64,000 bases of DNA from Desulfobacula sp. GTDB lineage: Bacteria; Desulfobacterota; Desulfobacteria; Desulfobacterales; Desulfobacteraceae. Each line of letters opens with the position of its first letter. Within the stretch, counting starts at the first letter, position 1. The stretch lies in contig VMSR01000072.1 in NCBI GenBank assembly GCA_013792075.1, positions 17,866 to 81,865 of the forward strand, given 5' to 3'. The position numbers and the translations under genes are program-made. This document shows positions 1 through 9,512 of the stretch, in pieces. The notes below the pieces were generated by a model. It saw only the letters and a list, made by a program, of their open reading frames with translations, did not search any database and had not been told where the DNA came from.

Positions 1-333
1 CTGGGTCAGGGGCAGCAATATTTTTTTTGCCTCGGAAAGGCAGATTGCCTCAGCCATTTCCCGGGTCACCTCGCCCATCATGGCATGGGGCATGATAATG
101 CCCACCGGACCGATGATCACATCCGCTTTTTTTACCGTCTGCACGATGGCGTTGCTGCCGGAAGCCCCTTTGTTGGCCCTTGCCTTGAGCATCTGGGCCG
201 TTGCAATGGCATTGGTCCCCAGGGCCAGCACCTCTACGGTTTCGCCAAACCGTTCCTTGATGCGTTTGATGATGGCAGACCCGATACCGCCGCCCTGGCC
301 GTCAATGATACAGATTTTTTTTATCCTATTCAT
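1..333 (-). CDS. DUF3842 family protein, 3' end beyond the window
   Basis: The visible 111 codons start at an ATG (331-333) preceded by AAAGG about seven bases upstream, and run off the left edge without a stop. The N-terminus has a beta strand followed by a glycine-rich loop (IDGQGGGIGSAIIKR), then a conserved core with LGTNAIATAQML, NAIV and IIGPVGIIMPHAMMGE. This matches the DUF3842 family, small proteins of anaerobic bacteria with a Rossmann-like nucleotide-binding look but no established function. It lies 35 bp downstream of tmk on the same strand, so the two are probably cotranscribed. Family assignment is from recall of the conserved pattern; function is unknown. Confidence 0.75.
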   Translation of the reverse strand, partial: MNRIKKICIIDGQGGGIGSAIIKRIKERFGETVEVLALGTNAIATAQMLKARANKGASGSNAIVQTVKKADVIIGPVGIIMPHAMMGEVTREMAEAICLSEAKKILLPLTQ

Positions 334-368
334 ACCGCGCCTTTGCCCTAATTCCTGATTTGATAATG

Positions 369-998
369 TTACAGCAATGGCTGGATCTGCTTCCAGATCT
401 CTTGGGTTACCCTGTCCGGGGGGCCGTTGCCGTCAATGATGATAATTTTTTCCTGATCCTTGAGTCTTTCAAAGGCCAGAAAATAATTCTCCCTTACTTT
501 TTTAAGGATATCAATTTTTTCATACATGTCAAAACAATCCCGATTGGCCCGGATACGCCCAAGGCAGACATCCGGGTCCACATCGATAAACAGGGTGGCC
601 GTTGGCCGAAGAATTTGAGCATTCAGCGCATTTGCCCGGATCACCCAGTCCATATCCATATACTGGGCATGGTAGGCATAGGAAGAAAAATAATACCGGT
701 CACAGAGCACAACCCTGCCCTGGTCCACCATGGCCCGCACCCCGTTTTTCCTGTTGACCAGATGATCGGTCCTGTCGGCTGCAAACAATGCAGCAATGGT
801 CAGCTGGTCGGTTTCAACTTTGCCGGCCAGCATTTGACGGATTAAAGAACCAATAGGTCCATCCGTTGGTTCAAAGGTTGCTACCCCGGGCTGCTTATTT
901 TGGATCAAACGCTCATGGGTTCGAAGAATCTGGGTGCTTTTACCCGATCCGTCAATCCCTTCAAATACCAGAAACCTGCCACCCTTTTCTATTCCCAA
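369..998 (-). CDS. tmk: thymidylate kinase (dTMP kinase)
   Basis: Phosphorylates dTMP to dTDP with ATP in the cytoplasm, for dTTP synthesis. The 209-residue protein has the P-loop FEGIDGSGKST at residues 12-22, the DR motif at D100-R101 in CDRYYFSSYAYH, FAADR at 72-76, and an Arg-containing lid segment (RIRANRDCFDMYEK). Length is normal for the family. The start appears to be TTG at 996-998: there is no in-frame ATG before the P-loop, and GAGGG lies eight bases upstream. The next gene downstream is the DUF3842 gene. Confidence 0.95.
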   Translation of the reverse strand: MGIEKGGRFLVFEGIDGSGKSTQILRTHERLIQNKQPGVATFEPTDGPIGSLIRQMLAGKVETDQLTIAALFAADRTDHLVNRKNGVRAMVDQGRVVLCDRYYFSSYAYHAQYMDMDWVIRANALNAQILRPTATLFIDVDPDVCLGRIRANRDCFDMYEKIDILKKVRENYFLAFERLKDQEKIIIIDGNGPPDRVTQEIWKQIQPLL

Positions 999-1310
999 TT
1001 TACACGCCCTCGGTTGCCAAAAATTTTATGCTTTTAAAAAATGTTTTATAACAATATCCCATCTTCTTGGCAAGACCATGGATATGATATATCCGGGCAA
1101 TCGCATCTAGCTTTTTAATAACCGCCCTTATACCCGTTCCGGTCGGTGTGCCTTTCTGTCGCTGGATAGACCAGGGCCGGGTTGCAGGTATACAATACCT
1201 CTATAAATTACATGCATTGGCCCCGTGTCTCCCATAGAAATAGCTTGATAATATCTAAAATATTGTTATTTTAAGAAGTTGTCTGCAAATCAAATAAAAT
1301 AAGGTGAATT
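999..1310. other. divergent intergenic region tmk / FAD oxidoreductase
   Basis: This 312-bp stretch separates divergently transcribed genes and must hold both promoters. I see no coding sequence of quality. It contains a short dyad GGTAT-ACA-ATACC near 1180 and, at 1257-1274, the AT-rich sequence AAAATATTGTTATTTTAA, which is itself a dyad (AAAATA-TTGT-TATTTT) and recurs exactly at 62471-62488. No convincing sigma-70 promoter with both boxes was found. Confidence 0.5.
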
Positions 1311-2687
1311 ATGATATATGATGTAATTATCGTGGGCGGTGGGCCTGCCGGGCTTTTTGCTGCCTATCATCTGAAAGAGCACTCGAATCTTTCTGTGCTT
1401 CTGATCGAAAAGGGCAAAGACTCCCTGAAACGCAAATGCCCCAACCACAACCTGCAGAAATGTGTTCAATGCGACCCCTGCAATATTCTGGCGGGTATCG
1501 GGGGGGCGGGCCTCTACTCCGACGGAAAGCTCAATTTCATTCCCAGATTGGGGAAAACCGACCTGACCCAGTTCATGCCCCTGAACTCAGCCCAACAGCT
1601 CATTGACGAGACCGAAGAAATATTTACCCGGTTTAAAATGGACGGGCCCGTTTATCCCACCAACATGGATGCAGCAAAACAGATCCGAAAAGAGGCCAAA
1701 CGGTTTGGAATCGACCTTCTTCTGATCAAACAAAAACATCTGGGCAGCGACAATCTGCCCGGATATATAACGCAAATGGCAGACCACATCAAATCCAAAG
1801 GCCTTGAAATCCGAACAGAGGAAGAGGTCATTGACATTGTTGAACAGGATGGCCGAATCAAGGGTGTTCTCACGGACAAGGGAGAGTACCGGGCCGCCAA
1901 TGTCATCCTGGCCCCGGGAAGAATCGGTGCCAACTGGGTGGCCTCGGTGGCCCAGAAACACGGCATCAATTTGAGCCAGCGGGGTATTGAAGTGGGTGTC
2001 CGGGTGGAGGTTCACAATGATATCATGGATGATCTGTGCAATGTCATCTATGATCCTACTTTTTTTATCCAGACCGATACCTATGACGACCAGACCCGGA
2101 CCTTCTGTACCAACCAGGGGGGATTTATTTCCCTTGAAAACTACAAAAATTTTGTCTGTGTCAATGGCCATGCCTATTCAGGCAAAAAATCTTCCAACAC
2201 CAATTTTGCATTTTTGTCAAAGGTGGTCCTGACAGAACCTGTCACAGACAACCAGGCCTATGGAGAGTCCATCGGCCGCCTTGCCACCATTATCGGCGGC
2301 GGAAAACCGATTTTACAAAGATTCGGGGATCTCAAGCGGGGACGCCGTTCCACCTGGAACAGGATCCGGAAGGGCTATATCGAACCCACCATGACCAATG
2401 TGGTGTGCGGGGATATTGCCATGGCCCTTCCCGAGCGGATTCTCTCCAACCTCATCGAAGGCCTTGAACGGTTAAATCGTGTGGTCCCGGGTGTTTCCAA
2501 TGATGAGACCCTGCTTTATGCCCCTGAAATCAAATTTTTTGCCACCCAGATCGAAACCAATAATTTCCTGGAAACAAAGATAAAGGGCATGTATGTGGCA
2601 GGGGACGGGCCAGGGGTTGCCGGCAACATTGTATCTGCTGCCGCAACCGGTCTGATACCGGCCAAGCGCATCATCGAACTTCAATAA
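1311..2687 (+). CDS. FAD-dependent oxidoreductase, COG2509 type
   Basis: A 458-residue flavoprotein of the uncharacterised FAD-dependent dehydrogenase group. The FAD-binding GxGxxG is at residues 9-14 (VGGGPAG) and the C-terminal flavin motif GMYVAGDGPGVAGNIVSA is intact. Residues 43-57 hold four cysteines spaced C-x7-C-x2-C-x2-C, followed by GIGGAGLYSDGKLNF, a pattern I associate with this family. The ATG is preceded by AAGGTGA at ideal spacing. Downstream lies queD on the opposite strand, converging with a 12-bp gap. Substrate is unknown. Confidence 0.85.
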   Translation: MIYDVIIVGGGPAGLFAAYHLKEHSNLSVLLIEKGKDSLKRKCPNHNLQKCVQCDPCNILAGIGGAGLYSDGKLNFIPRLGKTDLTQFMPLNSAQQLIDETEEIFTRFKMDGPVYPTNMDAAKQIRKEAKRFGIDLLLIKQKHLGSDNLPGYITQMADHIKSKGLEIRTEEEVIDIVEQDGRIKGVLTDKGEYRAANVILAPGRIGANWVASVAQKHGINLSQRGIEVGVRVEVHNDIMDDLCNVIYDPTFFIQTDTYDDQTRTFCTNQGGFISLENYKNFVCVNGHAYSGKKSSNTNFAFLSKVVLTEPVTDNQAYGESIGRLATIIGGGKPILQRFGDLKRGRRSTWNRIRKGYIEPTMTNVVCGDIAMALPERILSNLIEGLERLNRVVPGVSNDETLLYAPEIKFFATQIETNNFLETKIKGMYVAGDGPGVAGNIVSAAATGLIPAKRIIELQ

Positions 2688-2699
2688 GAAACGACCCGG

Positions 2700-3080
2700 T
2701 CAGGGGATATAAGTGGCGCAGGCATCCTCGGATTCCCAGGCCATTACCCGGGACACGACAAGGCCTTTGTCCATGCTGTCTTCAAGGAGAGCCTGGACCT
2801 TTTCGGCAATATATACGGCAATGCGTTCGGAAGTGGGTTGCTGCCCGTTAAAGGCGTCAAGTTCATTGAGGAACTTATGGTCCAGCTCCTTGTCCACCAC
2901 CTGTCGCACCGCGCGTTTGATATCTCCGAAATCAGCCAGCACACCGGCTGAATTGAGTTCCTTACCAATAACACAGACTTCCACCTGCCAGTTGTGGCCA
3001 TGGAGGTTTTCACATTTATGCCCCACCATGGTGAGTTGATGGGCACCTGCAAACCGGGTTTTCACCTTTAGCTCAAACAT
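2700..3080 (-). CDS. queD: 6-carboxytetrahydropterin synthase (QueD/PTPS family)
   Basis: Converts 7,8-dihydroneopterin triphosphate to 6-carboxytetrahydropterin in the queuosine/7-deazaguanine route. The 126-residue protein has the zinc ligands H14, H27 and H29, the catalytic cysteine C23 in HKCENLHGHNW, the catalytic Asp-His pair D66-H67, and a C-terminal WESEDACATY segment with the substrate-binding glutamate. The ATG has AAGGCGG just upstream. It ends 19 bp before dnaJ starts its own 3' end, so dnaJ reads toward it on the same strand and the two may share a transcript. Confidence 0.9.
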   Translation of the reverse strand: MFELKVKTRFAGAHQLTMVGHKCENLHGHNWQVEVCVIGKELNSAGVLADFGDIKRAVRQVVDKELDHKFLNELDAFNGQQPTSERIAVYIAEKVQALLEDSMDKGLVVSRVMAWESEDACATYIP

Positions 3081-3101
3081 ATAACCGCCTTAACTGATCC
3101 A

Positions 3102-4205
3102 TTACAGGTTCTTAAATAAATTTTTCAATTTGTTGGATATTTTATTTGAGTCCAGTCTGTCAAACTCAATCAAAAGGTCTTTTTGCTTCTGGCTCAATTT
3201 TTTAGGAATCTTAATAATCACTTTTATGATCTGATCCCCCCGGCGTCCGGTTCGAAGGGAGGCGATTCCCTCACCTTTCAGCCTGAAGGTATCCCCGAAC
3301 TGGGTTCCCTTGGGAATCATGAATTTTTCCTCGCCCACCAGGGTGGGAATGGTGATCTCATCTCCCAGGGCTGCCTGGACAAAGGAGATGTCAATGGCAC
3401 AGATAATATCGGTGTGATCCCGCTGGAAAAACTTATGGGGATTGACATTGATCACCACATACAAATCTCCCGGGGGCCCTCCGGCAGTGGGAGACCCTTC
3501 CCCTTCACCTGTGAGCCGCAGCTTGGAACCCGTATCGACGCCGGCCGGAATCTTGACCTGAACCTTGCGGGTGATTTCAACCCTTCCGGCCCCCCGGCAT
3601 TTGGCACAGGGATCGGCAATAAGTGTGCCGCGCCCCCGGCAATAGGGGCAGGAGGTCTTTACCTTGAAAAACCCCTGGCTCTGGATGAACTGTCCCGTGC
3701 CGTGGCAATGGGAGCAGGTTGCAGGACTTGTGCCGGGTTTACATCCGGATCCCTCACACTCCTTGCAGGCATCCAGTTTGGGAATGGAGATGGTTTTTTC
3801 CGTGCCAAAGGCCGCTTCCATGAAATCAATGGCCATATTATAACGAAGGTCTGATCCCCGCTGTACCCGGCTTCCCCGTCCCCCCTGGCCGCCGCCGAAC
3901 CCAAAAAAATCTTCAAAAATATCTCCAAAGCTTGAAAAAATATCTTCAAACCCGCTGGGTCCCGAGTGGCCGGACCCCTCAAGCCCCCTATGGCCGAACT
4001 GATCATAGATCTGCCGTTTGTTGTCATTGCTCAGCACTTCATAGGCTTCGGAGGCTTCCTTAAATTTATCTTCAGCCGCTTTGTTGTCCGGATTTTTGTC
4101 CGGATGATATTTAATGGCCTGTTTCCGATACGCCTTTTTCAGCTCAGCTTTGTCCACATCCCTGGCAACCCCAAGAATTTCATAATAATCGCGTTTTTCA
4201 GTCAT
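3102..4205 (-). CDS. dnaJ: chaperone protein DnaJ
   Basis: Co-chaperone that stimulates DnaK ATPase and delivers unfolded substrates. The 367-residue protein has the full type I layout: J domain with HPD at 34-36, Gly/Phe-rich linker (about 77-110), four CxxCxGxG zinc-finger repeats (Cys 147/150, 164/167, 186/189, 200/203), and a C-terminal substrate-binding region. It stands alone here, without dnaK or grpE, divergent from menG across 124 bp. Confidence 0.97.
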   Translation of the reverse strand: MTEKRDYYEILGVARDVDKAELKKAYRKQAIKYHPDKNPDNKAAEDKFKEASEAYEVLSNDNKRQIYDQFGHRGLEGSGHSGPSGFEDIFSSFGDIFEDFFGFGGGQGGRGSRVQRGSDLRYNMAIDFMEAAFGTEKTISIPKLDACKECEGSGCKPGTSPATCSHCHGTGQFIQSQGFFKVKTSCPYCRGRGTLIADPCAKCRGAGRVEITRKVQVKIPAGVDTGSKLRLTGEGEGSPTAGGPPGDLYVVINVNPHKFFQRDHTDIICAIDISFVQAALGDEITIPTLVGEEKFMIPKGTQFGDTFRLKGEGIASLRTGRRGDQIIKVIIKIPKKLSQKQKDLLIEFDRLDSNKISNKLKNLFKNL

Positions 4206-4329
4206 ATATTACCCAATCATCCCAAGCGTTATGGCTCATTTATATTTGTAATATTGGTTTTAGTATGGTATTTTCCCTACCACTCCTGGGAAATACAATA
4301 AACTAACTCAGAAATTCAGGTTGTCAACG

Positions 4330-5064
4330 ATGAATGAAGAACTTGATTTTGTCAAAGAGATGTTTGACAAAATATCCCCGAAATACGATTTTCTAAACCG
4401 TCTGCTCAGTTTTCGGCAGGACAGTTTCTGGCGGACCCAGATGGTGTGTGCAGCAAAGCTTCCAAAGGACAGCCATGTCATGGATGTGGCCTGCGGCACC
4501 TGTGATGTGGCCCTTGAGGTCAGCGCCCAGTTAAGGGGCAGGGTAAAAATTTTCGGTATTGATTTTTCCCCGGGCATGCTGTTGCTGGGTCGTCGAAAGC
4601 TCTTGGACAAAAAAAACACCAGCATTACCCTCGTAAGAGCAGATGCCCTGAATCTGCCCTTTAAAAAAAACAAATTTGATGCCATCTTCATTGCCTTTGG
4701 CATCCGGAATATCATGGACCGAAAACAGGCACTTGATGAATTTCATGGTGCCCTGAAAACAGGGGGCAGGCTGGTGGTGCTGGAGCTGACCACCCCTGAA
4801 AAAGGATTTTTCAGGGCAATATACCTGGGATATTTTAAACAAATTCTTCCTGTGATCGGTTCTTTTTTTTCCAAACACGCCAATGCCTATCGCTATTTGC
4901 CGGAATCCGTGCTGAATTTTCCCGCACCTGCTTCCTTTGCCCGAACGATGAGAAGCGCAGGGTTTGGCCAGATCCGGTTCAAACAGATGACATTTGGGAT
5001 TGTGACCCTGTTTGTGGGAACCAAAAAGACAAACCCGTTCAAACCAAAAGGAACCATCGTCTGA
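4330..5064 (+). CDS. menG: demethylmenaquinone methyltransferase (MenG/UbiE family)
   Basis: SAM-dependent C-methylation of demethylmenaquinone, the last step of menaquinone synthesis at the membrane. The 244-residue protein has SAM motif I (MDVACGTCDVALEV), FGIDFSPGMLLLGRRK, and the family segment FGIRNIMDRKQALDEFHGALKTGG. The ATG at 4330 is chosen over an in-frame TTG at 4321 because the only Shine-Dalgarno match (AGG at 4318-4320) sits nine bases from the ATG and directly against the TTG. An MqnB gene at 19.9 kb indicates that menaquinone is made by the futalosine route. Confidence 0.9.
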   Translation: MNEELDFVKEMFDKISPKYDFLNRLLSFRQDSFWRTQMVCAAKLPKDSHVMDVACGTCDVALEVSAQLRGRVKIFGIDFSPGMLLLGRRKLLDKKNTSITLVRADALNLPFKKNKFDAIFIAFGIRNIMDRKQALDEFHGALKTGGRLVVLELTTPEKGFFRAIYLGYFKQILPVIGSFFSKHANAYRYLPESVLNFPAPASFARTMRSAGFGQIRFKQMTFGIVTLFVGTKKTNPFKPKGTIV

Positions 5065-5179
5065 TTTTGTAATAAAAACGTAATACCTGCCTTGCCCATT
5101 GAAAGGACAACATACCACCGGGCCAGCCAGGGATCGTATCCAGGCATATTCCTCACCTGTTCTGAAATGGGTAGATTCC

Positions 5180-5208
5180 TTGACAATTTTCGGCGCTTGT
5201 CTTATAAG
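5180..5208 (+). promoter_or_regulatory. sigma-70 promoter for the COG2426 membrane protein gene
   Basis: TTGACA at 5180-5185 is followed after exactly 17 bp by TATAAG at 5203-5208, a near-consensus vegetative promoter. Transcription would start near 5215 and leave a 5' leader of about 50 nt before the ATG at 5265. Confidence 0.7.
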
Positions 5209-5264
5209 ACTCTTTGCCTATTATAAAAATTCGGGATTTTCCATAAGATGATTGCCAGACACAG

Positions 5265-5927
5265 ATGAAACAGACACTATTTTCCACGGTTGAGGGCAAA
5301 CTGCTTTTGATCGGCACCCTCCTGACCCTGGTGCTTGCCATCTGCCTCATATTTTTCGGATTTACCGACTTAGAAACAGCAAAAATACTATTTCTGGTAT
5401 TTATCACCCATATTTTGGGAAGTCGTGCCGGCGGGATCGGCCTGTGCATCCTCAACGGATTCAACCCCCTTACCACCATTGCCTATAATTTTTATGTTGA
5501 AGTGTTGATTGTTTGTTTCACCTATTCCGGATTTGTCCTGAGCACCACCAACTACCTGAAAATTGAATGGATCAAGCGATTCATGGACCAGCTGGCGATA
5601 AAAGCGCTGGAACGAAAAGAGAAAATCAGGTCCTATGGATGGATTGGGATCTTTCTTTTTGTCATGGCCCCTTTGCCGGTAACAGGGCCTGTGGTGGGTT
5701 CCATTATCGGGTATATGCTCAAACTCAGCCTCTTTAGAAATTTTACGGCTTCGGCTTTGGGCACCCTTGCCGCCAATGTTGCCTGGTGCTTTGGCTTTGA
5801 ATTTCTTGAACAGCGCTTCCACATGATTCAATATATATTTGGCGCCATTGTCATCATTGTGATGATTCCCTATATCAAGCATATCAAAAAATTCATCGTG
5901 GATTATAGAAAATCAGACGTCAAATAG
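5265..5927 (+). CDS. small multidrug-export-like membrane protein (COG2426, PF06695)
   Basis: A 220-residue integral membrane protein with about five to six hydrophobic segments (roughly residues 12-32, 38-65, 70-95, 124-150, 155-178, 185-205). The conserved feature is the half-helix MAPLPVTGPVVGSIIGYML, typical of the family annotated as putative small multidrug exporters. Transport function is not proven for the family. It has its own strong promoter at 5180-5208 and converges with nadB. Confidence 0.8.
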   Translation: MKQTLFSTVEGKLLLIGTLLTLVLAICLIFFGFTDLETAKILFLVFITHILGSRAGGIGLCILNGFNPLTTIAYNFYVEVLIVCFTYSGFVLSTTNYLKIEWIKRFMDQLAIKALERKEKIRSYGWIGIFLFVMAPLPVTGPVVGSIIGYMLKLSLFRNFTASALGTLAANVAWCFGFEFLEQRFHMIQYIFGAIVIIVMIPYIKHIKKFIVDYRKSDVK

Positions 5928-5965
5928 ACAAGGGTGTTTTGCGTTCAATGCAGCATTTTTAACCA

Positions 5966-7585
5966 TTAGAATTGTTTTTTAAGAATGGTGTGTCTGAGCC
6001 AGTTCAGGTCATCTTTTTTCGGGTATCCGATATTATAGTGAAGACCCCGGCTTTCCTTGCGCATCAGGGCGGATTGAATGATCAGTTCGGCCTCCGTGGC
6101 CAGATTCCTCAGTTCAATCAGGTCTGCCGTCACCTTGAAATCCCAATAATACTCATTGATTTCCTGCTGGATATTCTCAATCCGTCTCCTTGCACGCTCC
6201 AGTCGTTTGTCCGACCGGACAATCCCCACGTAGTTCCACATCAGCCGCCGGATCTCATCCCAGTTATGGGATACCACAATGGCTTCGTCGCTGTCCCCTG
6301 CCTTGGTTTCATCCCACAGGTCCAGAGCCACGGCGGGTTTGCTGCCAATGGACTTAAACTCTTCAAGGGAAGATTTAGCGGCATTGTGGGCGTAGACCAG
6401 GGCTTCCAGCAAGGAGTTGGATGCAAGACGGTTGGCACCGTGCAATCCGGTGCAGGCGGTTTCCCCCACCGCATAGAGCCGCTGGATATCGGTTTTCCCG
6501 CTCAGATCCGTTGCCACTCCACCGCACATATAATGGGCTGCCGGCACCACGGGAATGGGCTGCCGTGTCATGTCGATGCCGTATTCCATGCACCGGGCAT
6601 GGATATTGGGGAATCTTTTTTGTATGAAATCGGCATCCCGGTGGGTGATATCCAGAAAAACGGAATCCGCCCCTGTTTTCTTGAGTTCATTGTCAATGGC
6701 CCTTGCCACAACATCCCTGCAGGCAAGCTCCTTGTCCGGAGAATACTCCTCCATGAACCTTTTGCCCTTTTCATCAATTAAAAAAGCGCCTTCCCCCCTG
6801 ACCGCTTCTGAAATCAAAAAATTCTTGGCTTCCGGGTGGTACAGACAGGTGGGATGAAATTGTACAAACTCCATGTTGGCAACCGAGGCACCGGCCCGAT
6901 AGGCCATGGCAATACCGTCGCCCGTTGCAATATCCGGGTTGGAAGTATAAAGATAGACCTTGCTGGCACCGCCGGTGGCAAGCAGGGTGACACCCGAATA
7001 AAAGGTTTCTATTTTACCGGTTTCATTGTTCAGGACATAGGCGCCGCAGCAAATATTCTCATGCTGGGTGACCACCAGGCCGTTTCTGACGCTGGTGGAA
7101 AAGGTAATCAGGTTAACGGCGATATGGTCTTCCAGGATGGTGATGTTCCCATTGGCTTCAACCTTTGCCACCAGTGTGTCTTCAATCTCTTTGCCCGTGA
7201 GATCCTGGGCAAACACAATCCGCTTGGCGGAATGCCCCCCCTCCTGCCCCAGGGCAAAATCATAGGCCCCCTGGCCGTCCATGTTAAAACGGGCACCCTG
7301 GCCGGACAATTCCTTGATGCGGTCGGGGCCGTTTTCCACCACCATCTTTACCACCTCTTTATTGCACAGGCCGTCCCCTGCACTCAGGGTGTCTTGAATG
7401 TGAAGGTCAAAGGAATCTTTTTCGCTGAAAACAGCCGCCACTCCGCCCTGGGCCAGGGCGGTATTGCTTTTTTGAATCTTTTTTTTGGTCACAATGGTGA
7501 CCTTCCCAAATTGGGCCACCTTTAATGCATAGCTTAAACCGGCAAGGCCGCTGCCGATCACTAAAAAATCGGTTTTTTTTATCAT
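5966..7585 (-). CDS. nadB: L-aspartate oxidase
   Basis: FAD enzyme that oxidises L-aspartate to iminoaspartate, the first step of de novo NAD synthesis; in anaerobes fumarate can be the electron acceptor. The 539-residue protein shows the N-terminal FAD motif VIGSGLAGLSYALK, NTALAQGGVAAVF, the active-site stretch MEFVQFHPTCLYHPE, and the conserved HAAHYMCGGV-type segment with PVVPAAHYMCGGVATD. The ATG at 7583-7585 overlaps the TGA of the upstream SH3 gene (ATGA), implying translational coupling. Longer in-frame extensions upstream are not homologous to NadB. nadA and nadC are not in the window. Confidence 0.96.
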   Translation of the reverse strand: MIKKTDFLVIGSGLAGLSYALKVAQFGKVTIVTKKKIQKSNTALAQGGVAAVFSEKDSFDLHIQDTLSAGDGLCNKEVVKMVVENGPDRIKELSGQGARFNMDGQGAYDFALGQEGGHSAKRIVFAQDLTGKEIEDTLVAKVEANGNITILEDHIAVNLITFSTSVRNGLVVTQHENICCGAYVLNNETGKIETFYSGVTLLATGGASKVYLYTSNPDIATGDGIAMAYRAGASVANMEFVQFHPTCLYHPEAKNFLISEAVRGEGAFLIDEKGKRFMEEYSPDKELACRDVVARAIDNELKKTGADSVFLDITHRDADFIQKRFPNIHARCMEYGIDMTRQPIPVVPAAHYMCGGVATDLSGKTDIQRLYAVGETACTGLHGANRLASNSLLEALVYAHNAAKSSLEEFKSIGSKPAVALDLWDETKAGDSDEAIVVSHNWDEIRRLMWNYVGIVRSDKRLERARRRIENIQQEINEYYWDFKVTADLIELRNLATEAELIIQSALMRKESRGLHYNIGYPKKDDLNWLRHTILKKQF

Positions 7586-8196
7586 AGCAGGGAATTTCTT
7601 TTCTTTTTCCGGGTGCTCAGCCCAATGATCAATCCGACAATGAAGACACCTGCGCCGCTTAGGAACCACAGTTTTTCTTCATTGTTCATATTCTGCTCAA
7701 GGGCCTGGATACGATCTTTTTGATCCTGGGATAGTCTGGTAAGGGCCTTGTAATCATCATTGAGCTTTAAAAAATCGGCAGATGCCTGTTCCAGTTTCTT
7801 GTATTTTTCCTCAATATCCACCAGATCGACACTTTTTTCGGCCAAAGCCTGATTTTTTCCCTCTGCCTGTGCAAGGGCTGCCGTCAGACGCTTATTCTCC
7901 GCCTGCAATTGCTCGACCAACAGGGTCTGGGGGACTTCTTGTGTCAAAAACCGAGACAATACCCAACCGCTCTTACCCTCCTGTGTTCTCACGTGGGACC
8001 AATCGCTTTTGTATTCAATGGTCTCAAGCTTTGAACCAGAGGTGAGCATGGCAACAATTTTATGTTCAACACCCGGGCCCGTCCGCATGGTAATTTTGGT
8101 AATGCCGCTAACATATATATCCTGGGCCGCCAGGGGGCCTGCCCACACCCACCCCAAAAGGCAGATGGAAGCCAGAAGTTTCATCATTTTTCTCAT
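7582..8196 (-). CDS. membrane-anchored SH3-domain protein with coiled coil (TIGR04211-like)
   Basis: A 204-residue exported protein. Residues 1-24 form a signal peptide, an SH3b domain follows (about 28-85, with MRTGPGVEHKIVAML and GWVLSRFL), then a long coiled coil (about 90-175) and one C-terminal transmembrane helix (about 180-198) followed by a basic tail. This order is that of the SH3-plus-anchor family related to YgiM. The start at 8194-8196 is chosen because it begins the signal peptide and has AAGGGAGA upstream; the reading frame extends further but without support. It overlaps nadB by four bases. Confidence 0.8.
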   Translation of the reverse strand: MRKMMKLLASICLLGWVWAGPLAAQDIYVSGITKITMRTGPGVEHKIVAMLTSGSKLETIEYKSDWSHVRTQEGKSGWVLSRFLTQEVPQTLLVEQLQAENKRLTAALAQAEGKNQALAEKSVDLVDIEEKYKKLEQASADFLKLNDDYKALTRLSQDQKDRIQALEQNMNNEEKLWFLSGAGVFIVGLIIGLSTRKKKRNSLL

Positions 8197-8298
8197 ATTC
8201 AGTGGTTCTCCCTTATGGTTTCCGTTTACTGACCTATCCATTATCACTGCATATTCCCTTTATCAACCCGAAATACACCCGTCTCCCAGGATTGATTC

Positions 8299-8754
8299 CT
8301 ATCTTGAATCATAATATTGCCTCGGACTCATGGTTCTGTAGGCATTTGAGACAATATATTCCATGTAAAAATAAAAAAGCGCCGGCCCGATAAACCCCGG
8401 CAGATCCAGCAGGGGGTCCATGTTTTCGTCCAGAAAAAAACTCTCGGGATATCCGAAAACCTTGTAGGCCTTTACAATTTTTTTTTCATGGTCTCCATCC
8501 ACCCGGATACTGATAAAATTCTGGCTTAAAAAAGAGATGATCCCGGGATGCCCAAGGGACTCCTGGTCCATTTTTTCACAATAGGCACACCAGTCGGTGG
8601 TAAAATACAAAAACACTTTTTTCCCCTGGGACTTTGCCTCGGCAACCCCCTGGGTGTAAGATTTCCAATCAATTGTGTTGCAGTCCCCGGAACCGGAAAA
8701 AAAAAGATGGGCACCCAACAATACCCCCAGAAACCTTAGTACCCCAAATTTCAT
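8299..8754 (-). CDS. thioredoxin-like exported protein
   Basis: A 151-residue protein with an N-terminal hydrophobic export segment (about 1-20) and a thioredoxin fold carrying the redox motif WCAYC at residues 55-59 (DWCAYCEKMD) and the cis-Pro region VFGYPESFFLDE. It resembles the small periplasmic thioredoxins of the DsbD-gamma/SoxW kind. The ATG at 8752-8754 overlaps the TGA of tcdA (ATGA); a GTG two codons earlier is less likely. The partner protein is not evident. Confidence 0.82.
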   Translation of the reverse strand: MKFGVLRFLGVLLGAHLFFSGSGDCNTIDWKSYTQGVAEAKSQGKKVFLYFTTDWCAYCEKMDQESLGHPGIISFLSQNFISIRVDGDHEKKIVKAYKVFGYPESFFLDENMDPLLDLPGFIGPALFYFYMEYIVSNAYRTMSPRQYYDSR

Positions 8755-9494
8755 ATGCACCCTGTCTGGGTAATGATCTTGACTACCTCGGCAGCCATGT
8801 TGAGCCCGAAGACTCCGGGAACCCAGGGAATTGTTCCGATGGGCGGCCGGGACCGTCCGTGGCCGGACATACCCTCCACGGCATCTGTCTGGGCATATGG
8901 CTGTTTGTTCAAAGGTTTTTCAATGGAATAAACGCAGATAACCCCTTCGTACAATCCGCGGCGGTGCAGCCGCTGGCGCACCACCCGGGCCAGGGGACAA
9001 ACACAGGTCTGGGAGATATCCCCTGTTTTGACCAGGGAAATGTCCGTCTTTCCCCCTGCCCCCATGCTTGCGACCACGGGCAATCCCATGCCGGCTGCCC
9101 CGCAGATCAGCTTGACCTTTGAATTAAGCCCGTCAATGGCATCCACCACCACGGTAAGATCCGGGGACAAAAGAGAGGTTAAGCTGTCGGCGTTGACAAA
9201 GGCATCGTGGACATCCACCGTGCACAAAGGATTGATATCGGTAACCCGCTCTTTTGCAAGCTTGGCTTTTTGCCGGCCAATGGTGGAATTTAAGGCATAG
9301 AGCTGACGGTTGATATTGGAAGCATCCACCCGGTCAAAATCCACCAGACGCAGATACCCGACACCCGACCTGGCAAGGGCTTCTGTGGCAAAGGACCCCA
9401 CGGCCCCCAGGCCGAATACGGCCACCCGGGCCTGTTTGATTTTCTCCATGGCATCCCGGCCGAGCAACTGTTCTGTGCGGGCAAACTGGTTCAT
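8751..9494 (-). CDS. tcdA: tRNA threonylcarbamoyladenosine dehydratase (TcdA/CsdL/YgdL)
   Basis: E1-like enzyme that uses ATP to cyclise t6A37 in tRNA to ct6A. The 247-residue protein starts with the family signature (RTEQLLGRDAMEKI), has the nucleotide-binding GLGAVGS loop, the acidic DFDRVDASNINRQ segment, and VVDAIDGLNSKVKL. AAGGAG lies 13 bases before the ATG. It sits between tatD and the thioredoxin-like gene in a minus-strand operon. Confidence 0.92.
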   Translation of the reverse strand: MNQFARTEQLLGRDAMEKIKQARVAVFGLGAVGSFATEALARSGVGYLRLVDFDRVDASNINRQLYALNSTIGRQKAKLAKERVTDINPLCTVDVHDAFVNADSLTSLLSPDLTVVVDAIDGLNSKVKLICGAAGMGLPVVASMGAGGKTDISLVKTGDISQTCVCPLARVVRQRLHRRGLYEGVICVYSIEKPLNKQPYAQTDAVEGMSGHGRSRPPIGTIPWVPGVFGLNMAAEVVKIITQTGCI

Positions 9495-9512
9495 ATGCTT
9501 TGCATATCTCCT